The notes: generated by a model not told the origin, from the sequence alone. A stretch of DNA of 64,000 bases from Tretioscincus oriximinensis (GCA_022410635.1 JAJVDF010000248.1:772887-836886); one strand, 5' to 3'. Positions 44,483-55,518 are shown, counted from the stretch's first letter. Numbers and translations: made by a program.

Positions 44483-47400
44483 CAAACTTACTCAAGGCTT
44501 GAACACAAACTAGGTCAACCAATTTAGCCCGATTTTAATTAGACCCAAATGTCAAATGCATTTGGTTTGAATGAAAAGATCATTTTCTGAGCCTGAATAC
44601 ATCGTTATTAGTCAGTACTGCCTTTTAGCTTTCTTTCTCATTCATGCTTTTCTAATGTTTTCCCAAATTCAAGCATTAGATTGCCTCTCTTCATTACATT
44701 TGATATAGCTTGTACCTTTTTTCTGACAATAGATGACTATTCTCTTCTTCTATATGGCTTTCTTAATGGTAATACTGCAAGGTTGTGAATTACCACTCTG
44801 AATTGTTTGACCATTTTCACTACGGCATTACCATTAATCTTCCATGTGTTCAGAGCAAAAGACAGTGCTATCAGATAGCGTGCCTCTTTTATTCCTTCTA
44901 CTGTACTTAATTTTAGGCTCTGAACACTTCTCCATTATGAAGCAAATTCTATTACAATAACTCTGTAGAATCTGTCATGCCAGCTACTGGTTTTCTATTT
45001 ACAACAGTTAGCACCAAAGCCTATTCTAGTGAACTGCATCGTTGCTTTTCTCTGTGACTACTTTTTGATATCAGTCTGTTCCCCTGGGCATATAGTGCAA
45101 AGTCCATTTATGGAACAAAGTGTACATTGTATGGCCTAGTTCCATAAGCTGAACAAAGCAACAAAGCACATCAAGTAAAAAAATGTGACAATAGAGAGCC
45201 CTAGAGGCTTTTTCTTGCACTGCACTCAGTTGATTAAGCAACAAATGCAAATTGGTGCCATAGACTGCTTCTTTGCATTTCAATGCTGGGTGTTATAATT
45301 CAAAAGCACCAGATATGTCATGATTGCACTTTTTCTGTAGATGACTTCCTTACAGCAGCAAGATTAATGGTCTGGAAATATAAGGATAAAAGCTCTGCAG
45401 AAAAATCAGGATCAAGTAATTACATTCCAAAATGCATCTAAAACACACATGTAAAGTACCAAACAAGTATTTTTGTGGCAAGATTATTTAATCTTTTTAT
45501 TTAATTTTTTTCTGTGAATTCAGTGTTCTCAAAGCAGAAGAATTTGTCAGCTAATGTCAACCACAAGTACAGGGTGCAGCTATATTTTTTAATTATTCTC
45601 AATTTAAATATAAAGCAAATGACCCACCACCAGAAAGTAACTATCCAAGGGGATGGTGGATCCTCTACAGATGTGCCAATTTGGGTACAGGTTTGATGTG
45701 ATTGGAATCAAACTGAATGACTCAAACTGATTTGACTTACACCAAACATCATCACTCCATCCAAAAGGGCTCAGTTTAAATTCAGATCTAGTTTTCCCCA
45801 AATGTCCTTTTAAAAAAGGACGATTACCTATGATTTTTAAATTTATTTTAATTAAAACAGGTTCAAACTTGAATTGGGTTGAACCTGGTTCGAATGCAAA
45901 TCAGACACACATTTCTGAATATGTGCATATTTTTAAATTCTCCATATTGCTATTAAACACTTTCATATTCTGAATTTCAGAGTCATACACTTGTTCCTTT
46001 TTGAGTTTAACGCAATAAGTGGTATAAAGGCCAAGACAGCACGTGAAATACTTCATGTTCCATCACTTGGTATTTTTGCCCAAACTTCCTGTGCTAATGA
46101 AAGCATTCAGGATTCTTGAAGGCTGTGATTTTTACAAATACAGTTACATATTTTTAAAAACTTTCTCCCAGCTCAATTTTACAGTTCTCTAAGTGTTCAT
46201 ATCAATTTAAATACATAAAATTGGTTTTGTACTTTTAAGGCACATTTTCAAAAGAGACGCATAATTAAATGCACATAAACAAAAATGCATATACCCCTGT
46301 TTTTAAAGGGTGTTTTTATATTGAAATGCAGATTAACATGGAAATGGAATCTAATGGGAACATTCTAATAATCCCTGAGCAATGTGGATTTAGCTACATA
46401 AGAAAATAACTTGTCTTCAATGGAGAATATCCTGGCCAGAATCCACTCAAGGCTTTTATGGTACAGGAGAATTGATTGATCTAGTGCTGTAGTTCAATGA
46501 ACGAAGCCTTCTTGCACCACAAGAGTCTCCCAGGGTGCAGAATGTGTGTGGCCTGTGACCTGAGAGCTAGCTCTGTGCTGTAGGCAAGAGGGATGTGCTC
46601 TTTTGGATGCAGGTTCAATCTGGTTTGAATCAAATTTGAGGGCTTGACTCTGTTCAAACTGAAGCAAATCACTACCATATTCGAAAGAATCTGGAACAAA
46701 TCAGGGAACATATTTGACTGAATAGATCAAATCCAATGGGTTTAGTTCAAACAGGTTCAATTCAGTACATGCCTAGCTGGTCCTGGGGTTTTTAACATAT
46801 TTTATTGCTTTTTTTGTTAATGATTAAACTGTTCTGAAACTGTTTGAGTTTTGATGCAATCTTCAATTAAACCAATTAAATGGCTTAAACCAAGCCATTT
46901 TTTTCAGTAAGCACTCATTAGAGCACACTAATGGTAGAGAGACAGCTGTTCGCATTGCTTTGTACCCAAAGCTACCCACACCTAGTGTTTGGCATGGCCA
47001 AAAGAAAGTGTGACACCCCCATGGCACCTTAATTTGCCCCCCACTTTTATATATATATATATAAATTAATAAATTCCATTCTGGTTAACGATACAGGATA
47101 CTCTGCTTGGTGCTTTCCCAGAATGCTGCTGCTTATCGGTCATCCACTCCAGCTGCCACATAAACCAAGGTCATGCCAACAAGTGTGAGATGTCTTTATG
47201 AAGGTGACTCTATGAGGAAAACAGGGATCACTGATATTAATATGTCATAAGAACACCTTATGAGCTATATGAAATATAAATACAATAAAATATTTTGGCT
47301 TGGTGAGAAGCCTAGAAAAGGCCAGCCCCTTGTAAAGGTTAAATACTTGAGACATTAGAAGCCATCTCAGAGGGTTTCAAACAAAGAAAATAATCCAATC

Positions 47401-47639
47401 AGTGTGATAATCTGCATCCAGACTCTTGGAATGAGCCTCAAGAAAAGTCAACAATTTCCTTTTAACACCAATGGATTACTTTAAAGACTGATTACTGGTT
47501 GCTAGGAGATGGAACTGACAACTTGGTTATGAAAACGTATCTGCTGTCACACCTGTGATGTCACTCTGAAAATTCTAGTATAGAATATAAGATTAAAATA
47601 AGAATTAAATAAGATTTAAAAGAATTGTCCTCCCTTCCC
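44483..47639. other. no gene seen; GAATT/TTCAAA-rich relics and TA repeat
   Basis: A 3.1-kb AT-rich stretch. 45690-45900 and 46600-46770 are rich in 'ggttcaaa', 'gaatc' and 'ttgaacc' words and may be relics of one repeat family. A (TA)n run of about 17 bases lies at 47047-47063. No frame over 80 codons carries a motif. Confidence 0.4.
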
Positions 47640-47760
47640 TACCCTCAAGTACTGCTGTTTTAATGTGTTGGTTTGATTTTAATGTATTGACTTTTTTATT
47701 ATAAACTGCCCTGAGATCAGGGATAGGGCAGTATAGAAATGCAAATAAATAAATAAATAT
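47640..47760 (+). mobile_element. L2-type LINE 3' tail
   Basis: 'gctgttttaatgtgttggtt', 'attataaactgccctgagat', 'cagggatagggcagtataga' and (AAAT)n form a complete L2-type 3' tail. The ORF2 part is absent. Confidence 0.7.
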
Positions 47761-47929
47761 GCACTCATCCTAAGTCCCCCTTTGGCCCATAATTATAACT
47801 TCATTTTCAGATATAACTATTATTTTAAAAGACTTCTGTTTTTCCTGCGAGGAAAAGGGAGGGACTGTTCACTTCTCACAGCCTCTGACTTTTGATTAAG
47901 GATGCAAACAAACCATTATTTCCTTTTCC

Positions 47930-48585
47930 TATCAGTTTGAAAAATCCTGTTATTGAATATAGGAAACAGTGACCATAACACAATAACTTTTAACTTGTGG
48001 ATAGAAAATTGTCAAGCAGTTCTAATACAAAAGCCTTAAACTTTCATAAAGGAAATTTTCCCAAGTAAAATGGTAAAAAGAAAATTAAAAGGGAATGTGA
48101 GAAGAGTCCAATCCCTTCAAATACAATACTGTAGGCTCAAATACAATGTATTCCCAAGAGAAGAAAGGGTTCCACCAAGTCCAAGAGGAAACCTGCATGG
48201 CNTACTACCACAGTAAGGGAAGTCATTACAACGAAGAGAAACTCATTTAAAAAGTGGAAGGCTTATCCTATTGAGCAGAACAGAAGAGAGCACAAATCAT
48301 GGCAAACCAAATGCAAGGTGATAGTCAGGAATGCAAAGAAAAACTTCAAGAAACACATTGCAAAGAATATTAAAAGAAATAATAAGAACTTCTTCAAATA
48401 CATCAGAAATAGCAGTCCTACCCAAAAAGCAGTCAGACCACTAGACAGCAATGGACAGAAGGGGATAATAAAGGAGGACATGGAGATTACAGAGAGGTTA
48501 AATGAATTTTCCCCTCAGTTTTAACTGACAATAACAGAGGGGATTTATCTGCAACAGAACTAGTCTTTTCAGCAGGATTGTTCTT
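47930..48585 (+). mobile_element. CR1 LINE, segment N-terminal to the RT core
   Basis: The plus strand shows 'GNSDHNTITFNLW', the end of the CR1 endonuclease domain (SDH-type motif), at about 47960-48000. Later comes 'NAKKNFKKHIAKNIKRNNKN' and 'FFKYIRNSSPTQKA', then an 'EDMEITERLNEFSPQF' end. This is the connector before the RT fingers in CR1 ORF2. It is truncated at both sides and carries stops in its first half. Confidence 0.88.
48318..48524 (+). pseudogene. CR1 ORF2 connector frame
   Basis: A 68-codon basic frame is all that remains open of the CR1 segment. It corresponds to the lysine-rich linker between endonuclease and RT. It ends at a TAA where the family continues into the RT. It contains no catalytic residue. 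Confidence 0.85.
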
Positions 48586-49200
48586 ATATTCTTATTTAAT
48601 AGTTATTTTCACTCTACAATGATGTCTGGGACACCTACATGTCCTGATGTTGTCTCCCCATTCTGCCCCCTGCCCAAGGGCAGAAACTGACTATAAAAAT
48701 TAGTGTTCTAGACCNCAGACCTTGCACTTCACATTCCCAAGGAACCTGCTTGGAAGCATTTGCCCCCCATTTCTTTTGGATCCAAGTCTATCTTCTTCTA
48801 GCTGAAATCATTCTTCTCTATTTCTCTAAAACACCAGGCTGGTCCTTACGTCACCTTCTTCTGCTTGACCTTCTCTGCTTTTTCCTGCATGGATGGGTAA
48901 CTATATTGGAAGCTATGTTTCCAGTCTCTAAATCCTATTTCTATTTTTCTATTAGCTGCAACTTAAGTGTATGTGTGTTCCCATTAAAATTATTGCTAAA
49001 TTTACATTTATTTTACTATTTTAATAAAAATGTTTCTGTAGAAGTTTATCTTGTGATTATTTGGATGTATTTTAAGACCTGTCATCCCAGCTTATACATA
49101 GCTGCTAGAATCCTGTTTACCCGATCTCTTTTACAAGCAAGTTTGCTCTCAGCTAATTTCCCCCAATTATTAACATTATTATTACTTCTTACTTTTTAAT
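48586..49200. other. no gene seen; hydrophobic frame
   Basis: A 149-codon plus-strand frame at 48750-49199 is very rich in Leu, Phe and Tyr and would read as several membrane segments. That composition is what T-rich DNA gives by chance. I do not recognise it and find no supporting feature. Confidence 0.35.
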
Positions 49201-49283
49201 AAAGGAGCTAGCAGCACTTTGAGACTAACTTGAGAAAAGTGGGTGGCATAAGCTTTCGTAAACACGTCTACTTCTTCAGATGC
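49201..49283 (+). repeat. half of a foldback element, ending at its centre
   Basis: 'aaaggagctagcagcacttt', 'gagactaacttgagaaaagt', 'gggtggcataagctttcgta' and 'cttcttcagatgc' form one full arm of the foldback family. The sequence then switches abruptly to Gypsy integrase. The second arm is absent and so is the outermost part before 'aaaggagc'. Confidence 0.82.
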
Positions 49284-49286
49284 CCA

Positions 49287-49859
49287 CTCTTGCCTCCAGC
49301 CACAACGGACCATATTGAGGTGCAAGAGTGGGCACAGCACGTAAACTCAGGTTGGGAAACAGTCTCGGAGGCTTTAACACTAGCAAAGCACAGATGCAAA
49401 GCTTTTGCTGATAGACATAGGGAGCAAGAATCTTTTCGAATTGGAGATGAGGTTATGCTGTCAACCAAAAACTTAAGGTGCTTACAACAATGTAAAAAAC
49501 TAGGACCTAAGTTTGTGGGACCTTTCAAAATATTACGACGAATAGGGAATGCAGCAGTGGAATTAGCCCTANCAAGTCACTACAAAGTACACAAGGTCTT
49601 TCATGTTAGTTTATTGAAAAAGGTACCTTCAGGGATTGGAGCAGTACCTCCACCTATACTGGTGGATGGACAAACACATTTCGAGGTAGCTAGCATTGAA
49701 GACAGCAGAAGAAAAGCAGGAAAATTACAATACTTCGTGCTTTGGAANCACTTANCCCCTGCAGAATATTGTTGGGTGGACGCAGATGAGGTGCGTGCAC
49801 CCTTACTGGTAAAACGGTTTCATGAGAAGTACCCGGAGAAACCTAAAGAAGGGGGGTAA
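49287..49859 (+). pseudogene. Ty3/Gypsy (chromovirus-type) integrase C-terminus with chromodomain
   Basis: The frame encodes 'FADRHREQESFRIGDEVML', then 'LGPKFVGPFKILRRIG', which is the GPY/F module of chromovirus integrases. After 'HYKVHKVFHVSLLKK' comes a chromodomain-like end with 'EVASIEDSRR', 'LQYFVLW' and 'EYCWVDADEV'. It ends in TAA just before the polypurine tract. In complete elements this part follows the integrase catalytic core and may direct insertion to marked chromatin. The core DDE domain, RT and gag are missing. Three Ns fall in the frame; no stop interrupts it, so the element may be fairly young. Confidence 0.88.
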
Positions 49860-49862
49860 TCT

Positions 49863-49875
49863 TAGGGGGGCGGGA
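49863..49875 (+). promoter_or_regulatory. polypurine tract of the Gypsy element
   Basis: The purine run 'tagggggg' and 'cggga' directly precedes the LTR start TGTCATG. This is the position of the plus-strand DNA priming site in LTR retrotransposons. One C interrupts it. Confidence 0.65.
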
Positions 49876-50221
49876 TGTCATGAGTACATGACATAATATG
49901 TATATAAAGTCATATAAGGAATGTATAAAGTTGTGGTAATATATATGTAAATAATTCTGAGGTAAATATATGTTGATGTGAAGTTTTGAGGTGAGCTTCA
50001 GGTTTTGGAACAGCATTGTAAAAACAACCAATGAACTGTAAGCTATGGACCTGGTCAGCTGAGATTGACCAGCAAGATGTATAAATAGAGGGACTTGCTG
50101 GGGCAGTCTTCACTGCTGACCAGACTAAGANGGAGAGCTGAGCTGAGCTGAATAAACATTTTCAGAACTGAAATCACATTCTTGTCTGGAGTGTCCTTCA
50201 TCCCCTACCTCTACCATCACA
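49876..50221 (+). mobile_element. 3' LTR of the chromovirus-type Gypsy element
   Basis: The LTR starts TGTCATGAG and ends CATCACA (TG...CA), about 346 bp. A TATA box 'tataaatag' lies at 50080-50088 and AATAAA at 50151-50156, giving the expected U3-R-U5 order. A pentanucleotide 'gagct' is tandemly repeated near 50137-50150. No 5' LTR of this family is in the window. It is clearly different from the LTR at 58562 apart from shared layout. Confidence 0.82.
50080..50088 (+). promoter_or_regulatory. TATA box of the 3' LTR
   Basis: 'tataaatag' lies 71 bp upstream of the LTR polyadenylation signal. It is a consensus match, and its position in U3 fits the LTR promoter. Confidence 0.65.
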
Positions 50222-50639
50222 AATGCCATGGTTGGTTTTAAATGTCTTTGGTATAAAACATCGATGTTCCCTGTAAAGTACACCGTTCAAATTAAGGGAC
50301 CCAATTCAGGACCAGAAAACATCTATCCTGAAATGCTAGTGTCTGCCTGTGTGTCAAACTAGAAGTGGCAATCAACAGATTTAGCTGCAAGCTGTGTCTT
50401 GAATTCCCAAAATCCATATCACATCTCGTATGTTGGGGGAAGATGCATTCTACAAAGGACCTTATTCTGGAATTGGGACCTGACATTTGTATGTTTGTGC
50501 GGACTATGGCAGACCCCAAATGGGGTATCGTGTAGTGTGAACAGGCATGCAGATGATTGGTCACTCTCCCAAGATATATCCTGGAATAAAACTCAGTATA
50601 GAAATGACTGATCTCTTATTTGATTCTATCCTTGCAGTT
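50222..50639. other. no gene seen; weak MITE-like words
   Basis: 50395-50600 has words such as 'gtgtgaacaggcatgcag' and 'atcctggaataaaact' that recall the Harbinger-like MITEs, but no ends or target duplication can be defined. Confidence 0.35.
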
Positions 50640-50915
50640 AAAAGAGGCACAGTAGTACGGGGATTAAAAACAACAGAGGGGTTGGTGTTTGATGCCCATG
50701 TGTCTGTAGTAGAGAGGAGTGACTGCCCTCTACTGGCCTTAGCCTCAACCAACCTCGCTGTTTGAAAGTAAGTAATTACAAGTAGATGTATAGGGACCAT
50801 CACAATGTGATGGGGAAGATAGAATGTAAGCCTTCGAGCAAAAAATAGCTTGTAAGCCACTTTGACTTCCTTCAGGTGAGACAAGCAGGGTATAAAAACC
50901 TACTTCTTCTTATTT
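50640..50915 (+). mobile_element. tRNA-derived SINE (TTC-tailed family), long copy
   Basis: The head 'agaggcacagtagtacgggg' is followed by a unique middle and then the body 'ggaccatcacaatgtgatgg', 'gatagaatgtaagccttcg', 'ttgtaagccactttgacttc' and 'gacaagcagggtataaaa'. It ends in CTTCTTCTT. This is the longest copy here with head, body and tail. Confidence 0.78.
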
Positions 50916-50975
50916 ACTTATATATTCCACCCTATATCCAGAGGTCTCAGGGGAGATCACAATAGAAAAATCATT
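50916..50975 (-). mobile_element. L2-type 3' tail, antisense
   Basis: 'tatttacttatatattccac' followed by 'cctatatccagaggtctcag' is the inverse of the L2-type tail. It lies tail-to-tail with the SINE at 50640-50915. Confidence 0.6.
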
Positions 50976-50987
50976 AAATTAAGTAAA

Positions 50988-51004
50988 AGAAAGAAATAGC
51001 CATG
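50988..51004 (+). repeat. left end of an interrupted foldback element
   Basis: 'agaaatagccatg' then TTA matches the foldback outer end (compare 'agaaatagcngtgtta' at 20953). The MITE at 51008 follows immediately, and the foldback resumes at 51439 with 'gtct'. Confidence 0.75.
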
Positions 51005-51007
51005 TTA

Positions 51008-51435
51008 GGCTGTGTGAACACAACGACTTAAAAACCACTATAAAGTTATATTCCAGAATATAGCAATCGCGTGTCCGTGTACACCAAACCTGTATATTCC
51101 ATGGCCAGTGCCCCAGTTCCATAATATCCCGCACTGATATTGGGGCACTGCAGTCTGAGAATTTTTGCAACAGCTACTAGAAACTACTGCTGTATTCTCG
51201 CTTGTTTTAACTTCTCGCGCCTAATTTGTTCACACGCATACGCTCGGGAGAGGATGCGGTTGGCCACGAGAGGATGGAGGTTCTCCGGAATGGTGCCTGA
51301 ATATCCCAGCAATAGTTTATTCCAGGGAAAACAGCATTTATTGTGGGATGACTGCTGAAAAACGCTTAACCCATATGCTGGAATCTTCCTCATCTCGCTC
51401 TGATCAAGGTAGAAATATGCTGTGTAAGCGCAGCC
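51008..51435 (+). mobile_element. Harbinger-like MITE, ~400-bp subfamily, copy 2
   Basis: The 428-bp element has the left end 'ggctgtgtgaacac' and the right end, the inverse of 'gtgtaagcgcagcc'. TTA (51005-51007) and TAA (51436-51438) flank it, one base different from each other. The interior matches 2855-3252: 'ccagaatatagcaatcgc', 'tattccatggccagtgcccc' and 'cccagcaatagtttattcca'. It lacks a transposase. It sits inside a foldback element. Confidence 0.82.
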
Positions 51436-51438
51436 TAA

Positions 51439-51650
51439 GTCTTTGTTCAGAAAGTCCAGAAAGAGAGACTTGGAGTACTTTGGAGACTAACAAGAAGAAG
51501 CAAGGCAGGATGAACTTTCATAGAAATCTACTTCTTCAGATGATCTACAAAAGCTCATGCCACCCACCTTCCTCTTTTTAGTGTCCAAAATGGTACAAGC
51601 CAACCTTGCTGGACTATCAGAACAAACACAGCTATTACTTTGAAATATAT
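51439..51650 (+). repeat. main part of the interrupted foldback element
   Basis: 'gtctttgttcagaaagtcca' continues the outer end, followed by 'tggagactaacaagaagaag', 'aactttcatagaaatctact' and the centre 'cttcttcagatg'. The inverse arm runs 'tacaaaagctcatgccaccc', 'accttgctggactatcagaa' and 'caaacacagctatta'. With 50988-51004 it forms a complete foldback split by the MITE. Confidence 0.8.
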
Positions 51651-53559
51651 CCTGGAAAAGTTGAGCTTTAACTCTGTAATGACAAAACCTGTTATCACTG
51701 AGCAGGATGCTCCATTTGAATTATACTGTATTTCATACTTGCTTGTACTGCTCCCCCAACCCTTGTATTTTTGCAAATTATATTCAGAACACATTCTTGC
51801 ATTATTACAGTGAAGACAACTTTATCAGACCCTTAGGGCAATTAGTTTCTCCTGAAAGTTGACCTCACCTAAGGTTCAGTTGTTGTGTAATGGAGATACA
51901 TTCCTATTCAGAGATCCATTTCTAATATGTTTGCATTGTTTACATATATTGTTGACTTGTTTTTCTAAGCCATTTTTGTGCTTGTGTTGGAAACATAGAA
52001 GGCAAACTGATTGGAGAAGAGGAAGAGAAGGAAAGCATTTATTAAAAAGGGAAGACATCATATACATTTTCACAGCATATCTCATTCACAATACAGATCA
52101 GTCCCTTTATTGAACACAAACAGATGCATCTTTGCTTATGCATGAACATCTGCTTATAATCCAAGATGCACTGGAGCAATCTCTTATGCTAAAGCTCTGC
52201 ATTGTCTCATTTTCTGATTTTTGCACAATGATTATGAATTCTCAATAAAGAGTCTTTGCTGAGGAATGAGATATAAATTTGTAAATTTCTAGTTATACTG
52301 TGCCTAAGATTCATTCTGCACCATCACATACATGGTAACTTTGGGCAAAATTTAAACCAGGCACATTTGTTTTGCTCCTTTGCAATGTTCAGTATGAAGC
52401 AGTGATCATGTTATTGCCACTAACAATAGTTTGCAAAACTTGTTTTAATAGAAAGTAATCCTAATATAGTCTGCCTGTAATGGTGTCCTATAAACATTAA
52501 AAGAAGAATCAGTTTTTCTTTTTAAAAATCCACCAGATCAGAGATACAGTTTTGACTGGAATTCCAATACTTTCCTAACATCTCAGAAGCTCCACTATGC
52601 AAGTTACTGTGATATTCTTAGAACAATCTCTGTATAATTACTTCATATACATCTAACATCTTTCTCTCGCTTGGACTTTCTCAGTCTCCAGTTTCCACAG
52701 TCATATATTACCACAAGTAATTGCAGTGCTTTAATGATCCTGACATTTTTGCAAGCGAAATACCCTTCATAACCTTGCTCATATATGTCTTTATCCCTAG
52801 ATTGAACCTCCTCAATTCTCCAGCATGCTGTTCTTCGTAGTTTATTTTGTAGCCCATCAAAATAAAACTGCCTACTATCCTTGTTTCATTTTCATCTCCA
52901 TAAATTCCAACATTATTCACTCTGGCATATCCACCTATCACATTCTGTATTTTTAATTTTACAATAAATTATTCCATTTATTTAGGTATGATTAACAAAG
53001 CACATTGTCATAATATGGTCAGTAGTTACATAAACATTTCAAAAGTTGATTCTATGCATCTGCAGCCTGAATTATTTTTAAATTATATGACACACTTGAT
53101 ATTAAAGTTCTAAAGAGTCATGGCATTCAAGCATCGCAAAAGTAGGCGGAAATGGAAATAAATGCATGCAGAGAGAAGCAGCCAAAGTAGAGAATGTCTT
53201 CAGATAAGTAATGATAAACTGTAAACTGCTATGTTGTCAAGCTTTTAAAAAGGCCAGAAGTGAATACGAGAAAGGTTTAGAATGGCAAGAAAGCTGTAAA
53301 AAGTGAAGAAATCCTGACAGGATGATAAGAAAAGAACATCAGAGAACTTCACAGAAATTGCAAACAAATCCCTATGGTTTAGTAACAGAAATGAGCAAAC
53401 AAGTCCGATGGTCTCTTGCTATTTTACTTGCCTGCTTTTTCAATTGACGTAGATGGTATAGTATGGTACGTACAGACACAATGGAATGCCAAAATTATCC
53501 TTTTAATATTACACAAGAATTCATGCCTCTCTGTCCTCATTTTGACTAAGATATTACAA
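51651..53559. other. no gene seen
   Basis: Anonymous AT-rich sequence. Frames of 69-84 codons around 51859-52113 and 52708-52941 have no motif. The 5' end of the next LINE cannot be placed exactly. Confidence 0.4.
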
Positions 53560-53856
53560 CTTACACTCGGCCAGGTTCCTGACATGGAATCTCAAAGGAT
53601 GTGCGGGAAAACTAGTGATGAACATCTTTCAAAATCCCTATCAGATTTTGCAATAATAGCACTGCAAGAAACCTGGATTACTTTCACAGAACAAGCAGTG
53701 CAAATTCCTGGATTTGTGGGATGGAACTACCTTGCCCAGAAAAAGGCCAAGTGTGGCAGACCTAGTAGTGGTCTAGCCATATTGATTAAAGAGGAATTAG
53801 GTTGGGAAGCAAAGTTTTACATATGGAACCCTGTCCCCCCCACCCAAACATGCTGA
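53416..53856 (+). pseudogene. LINE endonuclease, N-terminal part
   Basis: The second half of this frame, from about 53620, carries the apurinic/apyrimidinic endonuclease start with the QETW motif, whose Glu binds metal in the family, and the GLAILIK strand. The first 60 or so codons are unlike the family and probably lie upstream of a frameshift. The frame ends at a C-rich run (53828-53840), which looks like a slippage indel. Confidence 0.75.
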
Positions 53857-54066
53857 TTGTTCAATTGAATACTAAATTAGGTAACCCTCGCTGCACAGCA
53901 TTTCATAATATGATAGTAATCAACATCTATTCTCCACCTCACACTTCAAAATTCTACTCACCTAGTCTTTGGTCTACCCTGGAAGAAATATTAGAAAAAA
54001 TCGATTAATTATTCCCCGCAAATCTAAAAATCATATTGAGAGACTTTAATGTGAGGATAGGGGATT

Positions 54067-54486
54067 ATGCAAACAAACGGGCAAAGGCAATCTGTCTTTG
54101 GAAGAGATCCCTATCAGCCAAGATTGCAGTCAAGAGACACGCAAATAAACAAAGAAGGTCTGAACCTAATCAAGATACTTTATAAATTCAATCTTGAGGG
54201 AAGTGTGATCAACCTCTGTCATCCATACACCTATCATGCTACAAGAAGCAGTAGTTCTCCAGATTACATTTGTGTCACTAAGGAGTACTCTAGGCTATTT
54301 TCAGAAATTGCCGTGACCCCAAGAGTAGATAGTGACCATCAACCCCTAGAAGTGACTCTACTATTACCAACTGACCTAAGACCAACTACACCGATGGACA
54401 TCAAATTCCAGCGTAGTAGGGAGATCCTTCATAATAGAAGGATAAAATGGCACCATGTGGATAATCTCTTCTATTGGAAGTTTTAG
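54067..54486 (+). pseudogene. LINE endonuclease, C-terminal part
   Basis: It contains 'SSPDYICVTKEYSRLF' and 'TPRVDSDHQPLEVTLLL', the last endonuclease motifs including the catalytic-site histidine of the SDH triad. Upstream in another frame lies the 'RDFNVRIGDY' motif (54030-54065), where the family has GDFN. The frame ends at TAG 54484-54486 within the linker to the RT. Confidence 0.8.
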
Positions 54487-54741
54487 ATACATCTGTGGTC
54501 GAGGAGTTAAGTGCTAATATTGTGGACAATACCAATAATATCAAAACAAACTCCAAGCTTATGCCTCACTAAGCTCTAATTTAAAAAGTTTTATGACAGC
54601 TCAAGTTATCCGCCATCCATCTTTGAACGGGGCAATTCCTGGTTTGATAAGGACTGCAGGAAAAAAAGGAAAGAACTCAGGAGACTGATGAGGAAAGCAC
54701 TATAACTGTCCTATAACCTAAACATATCGAATGAACTTGAA

Positions 54742-55050
54742 ATGTCCACTCATAACCGAAATACAGTAGCTTTCTGGAATCTGGTAACCTGCAAATTGAA
54801 GGTGGTAGACTTTGCCTTAGAGACACCAAACCCTGCTGCCCATTGGGAAGTGTTCTATAATGAGTTATTTAACAAAGCTGAGGATGGTCAAGTAGGGTCT
54901 GCTTTACCATTCTTGCCGGATCCCTCAGCACTTTCTCCATGGCAACCCACGTCAATTGCAGAAGTTAAAACAGCCATAATGACTCACAAAAACATTAAAG
55001 CCCCAGGAGAAGATTTTTTACCCCCCAGAACTTTTCAAGTCAAATATTGA
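54742..55050 (+). pseudogene. LINE linker before the reverse transcriptase
   Basis: The frame includes 'HWEVFYNELFNKAEDG' and 'IKAPGEDFLPP', the segment before RT fingers where related LINEs have a K-A-P-G-x-D motif. It stays in the same phase as 54067-54486 and 55309-55518, showing that stops rather than shifts interrupt this part. Confidence 0.78.
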
Positions 55051-55308
55051 CTAGTGGGCACATTTATTAACAGGTCTTTTCACTCATATAAGCAATTCTT
55101 TTCAAATTCCCTGTAAGTGGAAATTTAGTATAATTATCCCTATATATAAAAGGGGCAACAGAACATCTCCACAGAATTACAGACCTATAAGTCTAATTGA
55201 TATAGCAGCAAAGATTTATGCTAAGCTTTATTAAATAAAAGTGAATCGTGGCCCGCAGCTAAAAACATACTGGCTGAAGAACAAGCCAGGTTCCGTCAAT
55301 CTAGATCC

Positions 55309-55518
55309 ATGATTGACTACTGCTTTGTGCTGCAACATCTGGTCCAAAGACACCTGGCCCAGTGCAGAAATATATACGCTGCCTTCATAGACCTCTCAGC
55401 AGCGTTTGATTCAGTCAACCATTTGAAATTATGGGCAAAACTAGATGCTACAAACATAGACCGCAGACTGCTAGCTCTAATCAATGCGCTCTATACTGAT
55501 ANTGTCCTAAAAGTTTGA
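55309..55518 (+). pseudogene. LINE reverse transcriptase, motif A part
   Basis: It contains 'YAAFIDLSAAFDSVN', RT motif A with the first catalytic Asp intact. The phrase 'LLALINALYTD' follows. It ends at TGA 55516-55518, after which the same phase continues into motif B/C. Confidence 0.82.

Noticed and set aside
48750..49199. 149-codon hydrophobic frame, membrane-protein-like
   Set aside because: T-rich DNA produces such Leu/Phe/Tyr-rich frames by chance. No family resemblance, splice sites or promoter could be seen.
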